Shown one piece after another: positions 9,129 to 17,623 of a stretch of 64,000 bases of DNA; positions within the stretch are counted from its first letter, which is position 1; each line of letters begins with the position of its first letter. The notes under the pieces were generated by a model that had not been told where the DNA came from, ran no database searches, and saw only the letters and a list, made by a program, of their open reading frames with translations. Origin of the DNA: Euzebya pacifica (GTDB lineage: Bacteria > Actinomycetota > Nitriliruptoria > Euzebyales > Euzebyaceae). The DNA lies in assembly GCF_003344865.1 (NCBI RefSeq), contig NZ_CP031165.1, positions 1,927,910 through 1,991,909 of the forward strand. Direction: 5' to 3'. The translations under genes and the position numbers were made by a program.

Positions 9129-10196
9129 TTGACCACCAGCACAGAGTCTTCCAGCACGGTCCTGACCACCACCATCCCGGCACAGCACTCCATGGTCGCC
9201 CTCCTGGGCACCCGTGACGAGCTGCTGAAGCTGGTCGAGGACGCCTTCGAGGTGGACATCCTGGTGCGGGGAAGCGACGTCACCGTGACCGGTGAGGGCG
9301 ACATCGCCGGTCAGGTCATCCAGGTCTTCGACGAGCTGGTGGCCCTGCTCGACGTGGACCAGGCCCTCGACCCCGGCACGGTCCAGAGCACCATCGACAT
9401 GGTGCGCGAGGCCGATCACCCACACCCCGCCGAGGTCCTCTCCGACGAGGCGCTGACCCACCGTGGTCGCTCGATCCGTCCCAAGACCTTCGGTCAGAAG
9501 CTCTACCTCGACGCGATCCGAACCAACACCGTCACGTTCGGCATCGGGCCCGCCGGTACCGGCAAGACCTACCTCGCCATGGCCATGGCCGTCCTCGCGC
9601 TGCGACGCAAGGAGGTCAACCGGATCATCCTGACCCGTCCGGCGGTCGAGGCCGGCGAACGGCTCGGCTTCCTGCCCGGCACGTTGTTCGAGAAGATCGA
9701 CCCGTACCTGCGGCCCCTCTTCGACGCCCTCCACGACATGATGGACGCCGAGAACCTCTCCACCCTGATGGAGCGGGGGATCATCGAGGTCGCCCCGCTG
9801 GCCTACATGCGCGGGCGCACGCTCAACGACGCCTTCATCGTCCTCGACGAGGCGCAGAACACCAGCCCCGCCCAGATGAAGATGTTCCTGACCCGCATCG
9901 GGTTCGGATCACGCGCCGTGGTCACCGGCGACGTCACCCAGGTCGACCTGCCCGGCGGCACCCGCTCGGGGCTGCAGGTGGTCCGCAGCATCCTCACCGG
10001 CATCGACGGCATCGGCTTCGCCGAGCTGTCGGGCCGCGACGTCGTCCGCCACCGCATCGTCCAGGAGATCGTGGCTGCCTACGACCGCTGGGACGCGCCC
10101 GCCGACGACGGGGCCGCCCCGACGTCGGGGGATCGGCCGTCCTCGGCCACCGGCGGTGGGTCCAAGGGCCCGAGCCACCCGACCAGGGGTCGATGA
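9129..10196 (+). CDS. phoH: PhoH-like ATPase
   Basis: 355 residues from TTG 9129, the only start before the conserved region apart from an internal ATG; a TAGACT -10-like hexamer lies at 9086-9091. The Walker A is GIGPAGTGKTYLA and the Walker B is FIVLDEAQN, followed by MKMFLTRIGFGSRAVVTGD (sensor). An N-terminal KH-like portion (residues 20-80) precedes the P-loop. PhoH proteins are ATPases linked to RNA processing. It overlaps ybeY by 4 nt, the usual actinobacterial pairing, which supports a shared role in rRNA maturation. The last 35 residues are low-complexity. Confidence 0.92.
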   Translation: MTTSTESSSTVLTTTIPAQHSMVALLGTRDELLKLVEDAFEVDILVRGSDVTVTGEGDIAGQVIQVFDELVALLDVDQALDPGTVQSTIDMVREADHPHPAEVLSDEALTHRGRSIRPKTFGQKLYLDAIRTNTVTFGIGPAGTGKTYLAMAMAVLALRRKEVNRIILTRPAVEAGERLGFLPGTLFEKIDPYLRPLFDALHDMMDAENLSTLMERGIIEVAPLAYMRGRTLNDAFIVLDEAQNTSPAQMKMFLTRIGFGSRAVVTGDVTQVDLPGGTRSGLQVVRSILTGIDGIGFAELSGRDVVRHRIVQEIVAAYDRWDAPADDGAAPTSGDRPSSATGGGSKGPSHPTRGR

Positions 10197-10657
10197 TGGC
10201 CGTCTTCGTCGCTGACGAACAGTCCGACGTCCCGGTCGACACCGATCGGCTCTCCAGCCTGACCAGCTTCGTGCTGGCCGAACAGCGAGTGCCGTCCTCC
10301 ATGGAGGTGTCGGTCATGGCCGTCGACACCGCAACCATCCACGAGCTGAACCGCACCCACATGGACAGCGACAAACCCACCGACGTCCTCGCCTTCCCGC
10401 TGGACGCCCCGGGCGAGGCCACCGACGCCCCCTCGATCCTCGGGGATGTCGTGCTCTGTCCGGCTGTTGCCGAGGCGCAGGCCGCCGAGCACGGCAAGAC
10501 CACGCAGGCCGAGATGGACCTGCTGGTCGTCCACGGGCTGCTGCACCTCCTCGGCCACGACCACGCCGAGGACGAGGAACGCCGCATCATGTTTGGCCTC
10601 ACCGACGAGCTGCTGGCCGGGTTCGCCGCCGCCGGCGTCACCGAGGGATCGTCGTGA
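10193..10657 (+). CDS. ybeY: Endoribonuclease YbeY (16S rRNA 3'-end maturation)
   Basis: 154 residues. The zinc-binding motif HGLLHLLGHDH (H3xH5xH) and the upstream MDSDKPTDVLAFPLD are diagnostic. YbeY is a metal-dependent RNase in 16S rRNA maturation and ribosome quality control. ATG 10193 overlaps the phoH stop, and its own stop overlaps the next gene start, so phoH-ybeY-CNNM protein-cdd form one operon. Confidence 0.95.
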   Translation: MMAVFVADEQSDVPVDTDRLSSLTSFVLAEQRVPSSMEVSVMAVDTATIHELNRTHMDSDKPTDVLAFPLDAPGEATDAPSILGDVVLCPAVAEAQAAEHGKTTQAEMDLLVVHGLLHLLGHDHAEDEERRIMFGLTDELLAGFAAAGVTEGSS

Positions 10658-11961
10658 CCGCGCAGGGATGGCAGGCAGTCGCCGTCATCGCCCTGGTCCT
10701 CGTCAGCGGCTGGTACGCCACCGCCCGTGCTGCCCTCGACCGCATGACCGTCGCACGCGCCGCCCGCCTGGTCGAGGAGGACCGGGCCAGCGCGTCCCGC
10801 GTCGCGGCCCTGCTGGAGGACTCCGCGCGCACCTGGGCAGCGCTCACCCTCCTGGTCGTCGTCCCCCTCGTGACCGCGGTCGCCATGATGACCGCCATCC
10901 TCGGGACCTGGTTGAACACCGTCGGGTCGATCGCGGTCGCCGCCCTCGTCATGACGATCCTCGGCTACGTCGGCATGGAGCTCGTGCCCCGATCGGTCGC
11001 CCTGCGTCGGGCCGAGGACGTCGCCTGCCGCATGGCACGCAGCGTCACCCTCGCCTCCACCCTCCTGCGTCCCGTCACCACCGTGCTCGTGTGGCTCGGG
11101 GCGCGGATCGTGCCGGGTGCCGAGGACGGCGCCGAGGCCTTCGTGACCGAGGAGGCCATCCGCGACCTGATCGACGAGGCCGAGGGCCAGTCCATCGAAC
11201 CCGCCGAACGCGCGATGATCCACTCGATCTTCGAGCTGTCCGACACGCTGGTCCGCGAGATCATGGTGCCCCGCCCCGACGTGGTCATGGTGTCGGAGCT
11301 GCTGCCGCTCGGTTCGGTCGTCGAGGTCATCCTGGCCAACGGCTACTCCCGGATCCCGGTGCACCGCGGCGAGGACCGCGACGACGTCTCCGGTGTCCTG
11401 TACGCCAAGGACGTCCTGCAACGGATCCACACCAAGGGCACCGAGGACGGCGACTGGACCGACCTGATCCGCGACCCCTACGTCGTGCCCGAGCTGAAAT
11501 CCGTCGACGGGCTGCTGCGCGAGCTGCAGGCCGAGCAGGTGCACATGGCCGTCGTCGTCGACGAGTACGGCGCGCTGGCCGGCATCGTCACCATCGAGGA
11601 CGTGCTGGAGGAGATCGTCGGGGAGATCATCGACGAGTACGACTCCGAGGAACCCCTCGTGGAGATGCTGGAAGAGGGACGCTGGCGCGTCGACGCCCGC
11701 CTGCAGATCGGCGAGCTGTCCGACCTCGCCGGCACCACGCTGCCAGCCGAGGAGTGGGACACCGTCGGGGGACTGCTGTTCGGGACGCTCGGCCACGTGC
11801 CCCGTCCCGGCGAGGCCGTCGAGGTCGACGGCCTGCGCCTGACCGCCGATCGTGTCCGCGGACGCCGCATCGCAGAGGTCACCGTCGAGCGGATCATGGA
11901 CCCCGAGGCCGTGGAGGCCGCCGAGGGCATGGCCACCGCGGGCCGCGACAACGATGGCTGA
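10654..11961 (+). CDS. Hemolysin-family membrane protein (CNNM/DUF21, two CBS, CorC_HlyC)
   Basis: 435 residues from GTG 10654. Residues 1-150 contain four hydrophobic segments (CNNM/DUF21 domain). Two CBS domains follow; the first starts with VREIMVPRPDVVMVSE and the second contains MAVVVDEYGALAGIVTIEDVLEEIVGEI. A C-terminal CorC_HlyC domain (AEEWDTVGGLLFGTLGHVP) ends the protein. Family members are Mg2+/Co2+ transport or efflux related. It sits in the phoH-ybeY operon, a conserved position for this family, and overlaps cdd by 8 nt. Confidence 0.9.
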   Translation: MTAQGWQAVAVIALVLVSGWYATARAALDRMTVARAARLVEEDRASASRVAALLEDSARTWAALTLLVVVPLVTAVAMMTAILGTWLNTVGSIAVAALVMTILGYVGMELVPRSVALRRAEDVACRMARSVTLASTLLRPVTTVLVWLGARIVPGAEDGAEAFVTEEAIRDLIDEAEGQSIEPAERAMIHSIFELSDTLVREIMVPRPDVVMVSELLPLGSVVEVILANGYSRIPVHRGEDRDDVSGVLYAKDVLQRIHTKGTEDGDWTDLIRDPYVVPELKSVDGLLRELQAEQVHMAVVVDEYGALAGIVTIEDVLEEIVGEIIDEYDSEEPLVEMLEEGRWRVDARLQIGELSDLAGTTLPAEEWDTVGGLLFGTLGHVPRPGEAVEVDGLRLTADRVRGRRIAEVTVERIMDPEAVEAAEGMATAGRDNDG

Positions 11962-12388
11962 GGCGGTGGAGCCGACCAGCACGCTCGACGACGCTGATCG
12001 GGCGCTGCTCGAGGACGCGCGCACCTTCCAGGCCAGGGCCTACGCGCCGTACTCCCGGTTCCGCGTCGGTGCGGCGCTCCGGGTGGTCGACGGCCCGATC
12101 GTGGGCGGCTGCAACGTCGAGAACGCCGCGTACCCGGCCACCATCTGTGCCGAACGGGCCGCCGTCGTCGCGGCGGTTGCCGCCGGCCACCAGCAGTTCG
12201 AGGCCATCGCCGTCATCGGGTCCGGTGACGGACCGACCACACCGTGCGGGACCTGCCGGCAGGTGCTGTTCGAGTTCGCGCCGGACCTTCGGGTCATCGC
12301 TGCTGGTGAGTCCGGCGACGTGGCCGTCCACCGCTTGGCCGACCTGCTGCCCCACGGGTTCGGACCCAGCCGCCTCGACCACGGCTGA
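11954..12388 (+). CDS. cdd: Cytidine deaminase
   Basis: 144 residues from ATG 11954, which lies inside the 3' end of the previous gene (8-nt overlap). Zinc ligands and the catalytic Glu are visible in CAERAA and PCGTCRQVL; YAPYSRFRVGAAL and GGCNVENAAYPATICAE are typical. It converts cytidine or deoxycytidine to uridine in pyrimidine salvage. Last gene of the phoH operon. Confidence 0.94.
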   Translation: MAEAVEPTSTLDDADRALLEDARTFQARAYAPYSRFRVGAALRVVDGPIVGGCNVENAAYPATICAERAAVVAAVAAGHQQFEAIAVIGSGDGPTTPCGTCRQVLFEFAPDLRVIAAGESGDVAVHRLADLLPHGFGPSRLDHG

Positions 12389-12525
12389 TCCGTTCGACCG
12401 GGCAGGGGGCTCGACGGCGATGCCCGTGAGCCGGCCCTACGATCGGGCCTCGCCGCTGTCGTGCAGCGGCACCAACCCCACCGGGTCCCGCACCCGGACC
12501 GACCGTCCACAGACTGGCACCCCGA

Positions 12526-13563
12526 ATGCTCGCCGAGCTGTCCTGGCCCATCATCGAGCGCATCCACATCCTGGGTGACTTCGCCGTCTCGCCCCACGGG
12601 TTGTTCGTGGCGGTCGGCTTCCTCCTCGGCGCCCAGCTGATGCTGAAGCGGGCCGAGGTCCGCGGCGTCGCCCGTCGGCCCGTGAAGCACGTGCCCGACG
12701 TCATCTCCGCGATCGTCACCCGCGCCGCGATCGGCGGGATCATCGGCGCACGACTGTTCTTCGTCGCCACCCGCCCCAGCGAGTTCGACCTGGTGGAGGT
12801 CCTCCAGGTGTGGAACGGCGGGCTGTCACTGCTCGGCGGGATCGCCGGCGGGGTGATCCTGGCGGTGCCCTACATCGTCAAGCACCGCCTGTCGTTGCCG
12901 CTGCTGCTGGACTCCCTCGCGCCGGGCCTGGCGCTGGGCATCTTCGTCGGCCGCATCGGCGACCTCATCATCGGCGAACACCTCGGCGATGCGACCGATT
13001 CACCGCTCGGCTGGCGCTGCACCCAGCAGTACGTGCGGGACGTCGGCTGGGTCGGCCCCGACCCGTTCACCGGCCCACAGGTCCAGGGCTGCTTCGACAC
13101 CGCCGTCCACCAGACCGCGCTGTATGACTTCCTGACCGGGTTGGTCGTCCTGCTGCTGATCCTGGCGCTGGAGCGGCGCAGCCGGTTCGACGGGTTCTTC
13201 GGCATGACGTTCGGCCTGGCCTACGGCGGCGGCCGCATCATCACCGACTTCGCTCGCGCCGCCGACAAGGACCTCATCGGGCCGTTCACCGGCACCCAGC
13301 TGACCGGGATCGGGCTGGTCACCACGGCGATCGTCTGGCTGCTCGTGACCAAGCCATGGACGGTGACCCCGTGGGCCTGGGTACCGGGCGAACGAGCACC
13401 GTGGACCCGCCCCGAGGCCTTCGCCGCCGCCGACGCGGCGAAGAAGGCTGCCGAGGATCGACAGCCGGGACACGAGGACCACGACACCGATGTGCTCGTG
13501 TCCTCCACGGACACCACGGGCGAGGACCACCCGACTGACGGCGACCTCGGCGAGCGGGACTGA
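12526..13563 (+). CDS. lgt: Prolipoprotein diacylglyceryl transferase
   Basis: 345 residues with about seven membrane segments. The Lgt signature appears as GRIGDLIIGEHLG, close to the consensus GRxGNFxNxExxG with Asp replacing Asn. A catalytic-region HGL motif is in SPHGLFVAVGF. It transfers diacylglycerol from phosphatidylglycerol to the lipobox Cys of lipoproteins, and at least four lipoproteins are encoded in this window. The C-terminal 60 residues are charged and low-complexity, as in other actinobacteria. A TACGAT hexamer near 12439 may be its -10. Confidence 0.93.
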   Translation: MLAELSWPIIERIHILGDFAVSPHGLFVAVGFLLGAQLMLKRAEVRGVARRPVKHVPDVISAIVTRAAIGGIIGARLFFVATRPSEFDLVEVLQVWNGGLSLLGGIAGGVILAVPYIVKHRLSLPLLLDSLAPGLALGIFVGRIGDLIIGEHLGDATDSPLGWRCTQQYVRDVGWVGPDPFTGPQVQGCFDTAVHQTALYDFLTGLVVLLLILALERRSRFDGFFGMTFGLAYGGGRIITDFARAADKDLIGPFTGTQLTGIGLVTTAIVWLLVTKPWTVTPWAWVPGERAPWTRPEAFAAADAAKKAAEDRQPGHEDHDTDVLVSSTDTTGEDHPTDGDLGERD

Positions 13564-13631
13564 CCACCCACCCGATCGGGTCGAATTTCCGTCGCCCGCG
13601 GGGGACGGCGATGGGTATCCTGCCAATCAGG

Positions 13632-14342
13632 ATGCCGGGCGACCACGATCAGCACAGGCCCTTCGAGGACCTTGCGGTCAGGCACGTCATGGGATCCCTG
13701 GATCCGGGAGAGGCCAGCACCTTCCGTTCCCACCTGTTGGACTGCGGCGAGTGCCGTGCGCGGGTGGGCGAGCTGCGCTCCATCGCCTCGGACCTCGCCG
13801 ACGTCGAGCGTGCCGAACGGCGCGAACGGGCCGCCCAGCGGGTGGAGATCAAGGAACGCGAGGACGACGAGGGCGAGACGGTCGAACCAGACCTCCCGCC
13901 ACGCGCGGGGCGGGGCGTCATGATCGCCGTGGTCCTCCTCGTGGTCGTCCTCAGCATCTGGAACTTCGTGCTCCGCGGCCAGAACGACAGCCTGCAGGCC
14001 ACGCTCGTGGCCGAGCAGCAGTCCGCGGCCGTCATCAACTTCGGCGAACCGTGGACGGTCGTCGAACAGGCGGCCGGGGTGGAGGGCGTCGCCCGGGTCG
14101 AGCAGGGATCGTTGGCCGTCATGGTGCGGGGCACCGATGACCGGGCGCCGTACGTCATCACCCTCTACGACGCGTCCGGCACGAGGATCCACACCGAGGC
14201 ACACGCCTCTGTCAACCAGCAGGTCAGCTGGTTCCGCGGCCCCGTCTCGGCTCGGGCCGCCCGCATCGACGTGTCGCTGGACCGCGACACCGGGCAGACC
14301 GTCGTGTTCCGAGCCGAGGACCCGGCGCTCGCCGACAGCTGA
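13632..14342 (+). CDS. Anti-sigma factor-like protein with ZAS zinc motif and one membrane segment
   Basis: About 236 residues. The N-terminus has the zinc anti-sigma motif H-x3-C-x2-C (SHLLDCGECRARV) after LAVRHVMGSLDPGEA. A single transmembrane helix (VMIAVVLLVVVLSIWNFVL) leads to a C-terminal extracytoplasmic domain resembling the anti-sigma-K C-terminal fold. It would hold an ECF sigma factor at the membrane. No sigma factor gene is adjacent, which is unusual. ATG 13632 follows a TATCCT hexamer by 10 nt; ATG 13611 is the alternative start. Confidence 0.72.
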   Translation: MPGDHDQHRPFEDLAVRHVMGSLDPGEASTFRSHLLDCGECRARVGELRSIASDLADVERAERRERAAQRVEIKEREDDEGETVEPDLPPRAGRGVMIAVVLLVVVLSIWNFVLRGQNDSLQATLVAEQQSAAVINFGEPWTVVEQAAGVEGVARVEQGSLAVMVRGTDDRAPYVITLYDASGTRIHTEAHASVNQQVSWFRGPVSARAARIDVSLDRDTGQTVVFRAEDPALADS

Positions 14343-14431
14343 TCGGACTGCGGCAACACGGCCTCCGCCGTCACGGTCCCCTCCGACACGGCCTCCTCCG
14401 ACACGGGCGTCGACGCTGGCATGGTGTCGGG

Positions 14432-16588
14432 GTGCGCACGGTGTCCGCTGATCGTCCCCCCGTCCCCTCCACAGGGGTGGTGGAGCGCGGCGTGCCCGCT
14501 GCACGACGACCACTGGTGGCGACGCTGGCCCTGGCGCTGCTGCTGCCCTTCCTCGCGATCGCCGTCCCGCCGCCAGCCACGTCACAGACGTCGCTCGCGG
14601 ACCAGCCTGCCGTGCTGCCGGCCCGCGTCAGCGACCCGGTGCCGGCCCCGAACGCCGTGGTTGCCGCCGGACCGGTCGTGGTGGCGGCGGCCGTCGACGG
14701 GATCGAACCCGACCGCGTCCGGTTCCTCGTGGACGGCGAGCGGGCAGCGGGGCCCTTCGTCGACCCCGACGGTCCCCTCAGCCCACGTCGTGGCGTGGAG
14801 ACGACGTTGACCGCCGGGACCCACGAGATCGCCGTCGAGGTCGACGACCGCGTGCTGCGCCGGTGGACCGTCGACGTGTCCGGCCTGGCGGTCGAGTCCG
14901 CCGCCCCGGATCCCGCTGCGCTGGCTGGCCGGATCACCGGGGACGCCCGCACCGTCGTCCTGGTCAACGCCGACCACCCTGCTGCCGTAGCCGCCATGCC
15001 CCTCGTGGTCGCCATGGACGCCCGGGTGCTGCCCGTGCCACGGCTCGAGGTCCCCGGGGAGGTGTGGACGGCCCTTCGCGACATGGGGGAGGACGTTCGG
15101 GTGCTCGTGGCGGGGGACGAGGCGGCGATCGGCGAGGTCGTGGTCGGCGCGCTGCGCGACGCGGGGTTCGCGCCGGTCAGGCTGGACGCCGGGACGCTGG
15201 AGTCGATGTCGTTGGCCGCCGCCGACCAGCTGGCGGCGCTGCCCGAGGCAAACCCCACCCGTGCGGGGCTTGACGCCGTCGTGGTCGCGCCGGCCGAACC
15301 GATGGTGGGGGCGGTGCGGGCGGCCGAGACCGCAGCCCGGCTGGGTGCCTCCGTCCTGCTGGTCGACGGTGCCGTGCCGTCACCGGTGGCGCTGGCCCGC
15401 ATCGGCGCGGCACGGACGGTGCTGGCGTCCGCTGACCTGTCGACCGAGGCGCGGACCGCCGTCGTCGAGGCCCTCGGCGAGGATGCGGAGTTCAGCGACG
15501 ACCAGCTGGCCTCCCGCCGCGCCGGCGAGGCCCTCGTCGTCGTCGATCCGGCACGAACCGACCTGGCCGTCGTTGCCCTGCGGGCAGCAGCGGACAACCG
15601 CGCGGTGCTGCTGGGCCTGGACGAGGGTCGGTCGTGGGTGGCCGCGCACCGGCCCGACCGCGTGGTCCTGATCGGCGGCACCACGGCCGAGGTCGAGTCC
15701 CTCCACGGCGAGTGGATCGACGGCGACGAGCAGGTGCGCCTCGACCCGTTGATCGACGCGACGGATGGCCTGGAGATCACGTTGTCGTCGTCGGTCCCGC
15801 TGGCGCACGCGGAGGTCCACGTGGACCTGCTCGGCTTCGAGTGGCCCGGGGACGTGGTCGTCGAGGACGGCCGGGCCGTGTGGACCGGAGGCCAGCGCCC
15901 GCGGCTGCCCGAGTCCCTGGAGCCGCCCGAACCGGGCACACCGGCACGGGTCGACGTCACTGCGGTGGTCGGCGCCGACACGGCGACCAGGCACCTGCGG
16001 TTCGTCGGGGAAGTGGTCCTGGACCCCCTGACCAGCGTCTCCCGGGACGGGTTCCTCGTCGCCGGGGGCAGCAGCACGGTGGTCGGTGCCGGGCCGCTGC
16101 GCACCTTCAGCGTCGAGGTCGAGCGATCGACGGGCCTGGACGTCGACGAGGTGGCAGCGGAGGTCACCGAGATCCTGCTCGATCCACGCGGCTGGACTGC
16201 CGATGGCACCCGGTCGTTGCAGCGCATCGGCAGCTCGGTCGCCGCCGACCTGCGGGTCGTCGTCGCCCGTCCCGAGACGGTGGACTACTACTGCGGCCGC
16301 GTCGGGCTGCGCACCGGCGGCCGGGTGTCGTGCTGGGACGGGTTCCGCGCCATGCTCAACCTCGACCGCTGGAACACCGGGGTGGCACCGTTCCACAGCG
16401 ACGTCACCGTGTACCGGCAGTACCTGGTCAGCCACGAGTTCGGCCACGGGTTGGGGTACGGCCACGAGTTCTGCCTGCGACCGGGCACGCTGGCCCCGGT
16501 GATGATGCAGCAGACCGGCGGCATCGGCGCGTGCCTGGCCAACGGGTGGCCCCACCCGACGGTCGGCAACATCGTCGCCGTCGGCTGA
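14432..16588 (+). CDS. Secreted protein with CWB2-like region and C-terminal DUF3152 (zinc-metalloprotease-like) domain
   Basis: 718 residues with a signal sequence (LVATLALALLLPFLAIAVPPPATSQ). The middle (residues 160-430) is a series of alternating LVAGD/VVVAPAE/VVLIGGTTAEV segments like degenerate cell-wall-binding repeats. The last 180 residues match DUF3152: VVVARPETVDYYCG, HEFGHGLGYGHEFC and PVMMQQTGGIGAC. The HExxH-x5-H pattern implies a zinc-binding peptidase-like site. The cell-wall role is inferred. Start GTG 14432 is plausible but has a weak ribosome site. Confidence 0.78.
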   Translation: MRTVSADRPPVPSTGVVERGVPAARRPLVATLALALLLPFLAIAVPPPATSQTSLADQPAVLPARVSDPVPAPNAVVAAGPVVVAAAVDGIEPDRVRFLVDGERAAGPFVDPDGPLSPRRGVETTLTAGTHEIAVEVDDRVLRRWTVDVSGLAVESAAPDPAALAGRITGDARTVVLVNADHPAAVAAMPLVVAMDARVLPVPRLEVPGEVWTALRDMGEDVRVLVAGDEAAIGEVVVGALRDAGFAPVRLDAGTLESMSLAAADQLAALPEANPTRAGLDAVVVAPAEPMVGAVRAAETAARLGASVLLVDGAVPSPVALARIGAARTVLASADLSTEARTAVVEALGEDAEFSDDQLASRRAGEALVVVDPARTDLAVVALRAAADNRAVLLGLDEGRSWVAAHRPDRVVLIGGTTAEVESLHGEWIDGDEQVRLDPLIDATDGLEITLSSSVPLAHAEVHVDLLGFEWPGDVVVEDGRAVWTGGQRPRLPESLEPPEPGTPARVDVTAVVGADTATRHLRFVGEVVLDPLTSVSRDGFLVAGGSSTVVGAGPLRTFSVEVERSTGLDVDEVAAEVTEILLDPRGWTADGTRSLQRIGSSVAADLRVVVARPETVDYYCGRVGLRTGGRVSCWDGFRAMLNLDRWNTGVAPFHSDVTVYRQYLVSHEFGHGLGYGHEFCLRPGTLAPVMMQQTGGIGACLANGWPHPTVGNIVAVG

Positions 16589-16677
16589 CCCGACTGGATC
16601 CAGCACGCAGGGACCGGAACGCACGAACGCCGACGTGCGGTGCACATCGGCGTCTTTGCTTGGCGTCGGAACGCCTC

Positions 16678-16753
16678 TGGTGGGCCCGGCTGGGATCGAA
16701 CCAGCGACCTCTCCGGTGTGAGCGGAGCGCTCGTCCCACTGAGCTACGAGCCC
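16678..16753 (-). tRNA. tRNA-Val(CAC)
   Basis: Reading the minus strand, the acceptor arm GGGCTCG pairs with CGGGCCC with one G-U pair. The D-arm is GCTC/GAGC. The anticodon stem is CTCCG/CGGAG with loop CTCACAC, giving anticodon CAC. The T-arm is GCTGG-TTCGATC-CCAGC. The discriminator A and an encoded CCA are present. A TATAGT hexamer on the minus strand (16793-16788) is a plausible -10 about 35 nt upstream. Confidence 0.95.
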
Positions 16754-16849
16754 GTAGTTCATCGACCAGCGGTCGGTGGGACGGGAAACTATAGCGGCCC
16801 GGACAGGCGATCGCCTACTCCTCCCGACCGCTCGTGCAGGGCCGTCGGG

Positions 16850-17539
16850 TCAGCGGCCGCGAGCGGCGTCGGCGCGGGTGCGCAGGTCGGTGACGCCCTC
16901 GGCGAAGCTGTCGTACTTCCACAGCGCGCTGCCGGAGATGAAGACGTTGGCGCCCGCCCCCGCGGCGCCCGCGATCGTGGCCGCGCTGATGCCGCCGTCG
17001 ACCTCGAGGTCGATCTCGCGACCGCTGGCGGCGATCATCTCCGCGGTCATGCGGATCTTCGGCTCCATCGACGCGATGTAGGCCTGTCCGCCGAACCCGG
17101 GGTTGACCGTCATCAGGACGATCTCGTCGACCAGGTCGATGGCGTGCTCGACGTGGGTCAGCGGGGTGGCGGGGGACAGGGCGATCCCGAGCTTGGCGCC
17201 CATCTGCTTGACCTGCTGGTAGACGCGGTGGGGCTGCCCGAGGGTCTCGGGGTGCAGGATGATCATCTCGCAGCCCGCCTCCTCGATGTAGCGGGGCAGC
17301 ATCTCCTCGGGTCGCTCGGCCATGATGTGCGCCTCGAACGGCACGTCCACCAACGGGCGACAGGCCGCGATGACGTCGGGCCCGAAGGTCAGGTTCGGCA
17401 CGAAGACGCCGTCCATGACATCCCACTGGATGCGGTCCACGCCGGCCTCCTCGAGCGCCACGCAGTCCCTCCCGAGGTTGGCGAAGTCAGCCGGCAGCAC
17501 GGACGGCACGATCAGGGTGGGGCGAGGCGTGGAAGTCAT
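16850..17539 (-). CDS. rpe: Ribulose-phosphate 3-epimerase
   Basis: 229 residues, standard length. Metal and substrate motifs are WDVMDGVFVPNLTFGP, EAHIMAERP, LMTVNPGFGGQ and LEVDGGIS. It interconverts ribulose-5-phosphate and xylulose-5-phosphate in the pentose phosphate pathway. Start ATG 17539. It is divergent from the MerR-type gene, with 84 nt between them, and its end lies about 100 nt from the tRNA gene. Confidence 0.95.
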   Translation of the reverse strand: MTSTPRPTLIVPSVLPADFANLGRDCVALEEAGVDRIQWDVMDGVFVPNLTFGPDVIAACRPLVDVPFEAHIMAERPEEMLPRYIEEAGCEMIILHPETLGQPHRVYQQVKQMGAKLGIALSPATPLTHVEHAIDLVDEIVLMTVNPGFGGQAYIASMEPKIRMTAEMIAASGREIDLEVDGGISAATIAGAAGAGANVFISGSALWKYDSFAEGVTDLRTRADAARGR

Positions 17540-17585
17540 CGCCGCTGGAGGGTAACCGGCTCAGGAGATCGTCCGAACCGTCCCC

Positions 17586-17616
17586 TTGACCCTCCCACGA
17601 TGGGAGACTCCATCCT
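17586..17616 (+). promoter_or_regulatory. MerR-type promoter: TTGACC, 19-bp spacer with CTCCCA-CGA-TGGGAG, CATCCT
   Basis: A -35-like TTGACC (17586-17591) and a -10-like CATCCT (17611-17616) are separated by exactly 19 bp, the overlong spacer known for MerR-regulated promoters. Inside the spacer is a perfect 6-bp inverted repeat with a 3-nt centre (17592-17606). The downstream gene at 17624 is itself a MerR regulator, so autoregulation is likely. Confidence 0.65.
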
Positions 17617-17623
17617 CGACGTC

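Noticed and set aside
9994-12024. 676-residue open frame on the minus strand
   Set aside because: It is antisense to ybeY and the CNNM/CBS gene; a shadow of codon bias.
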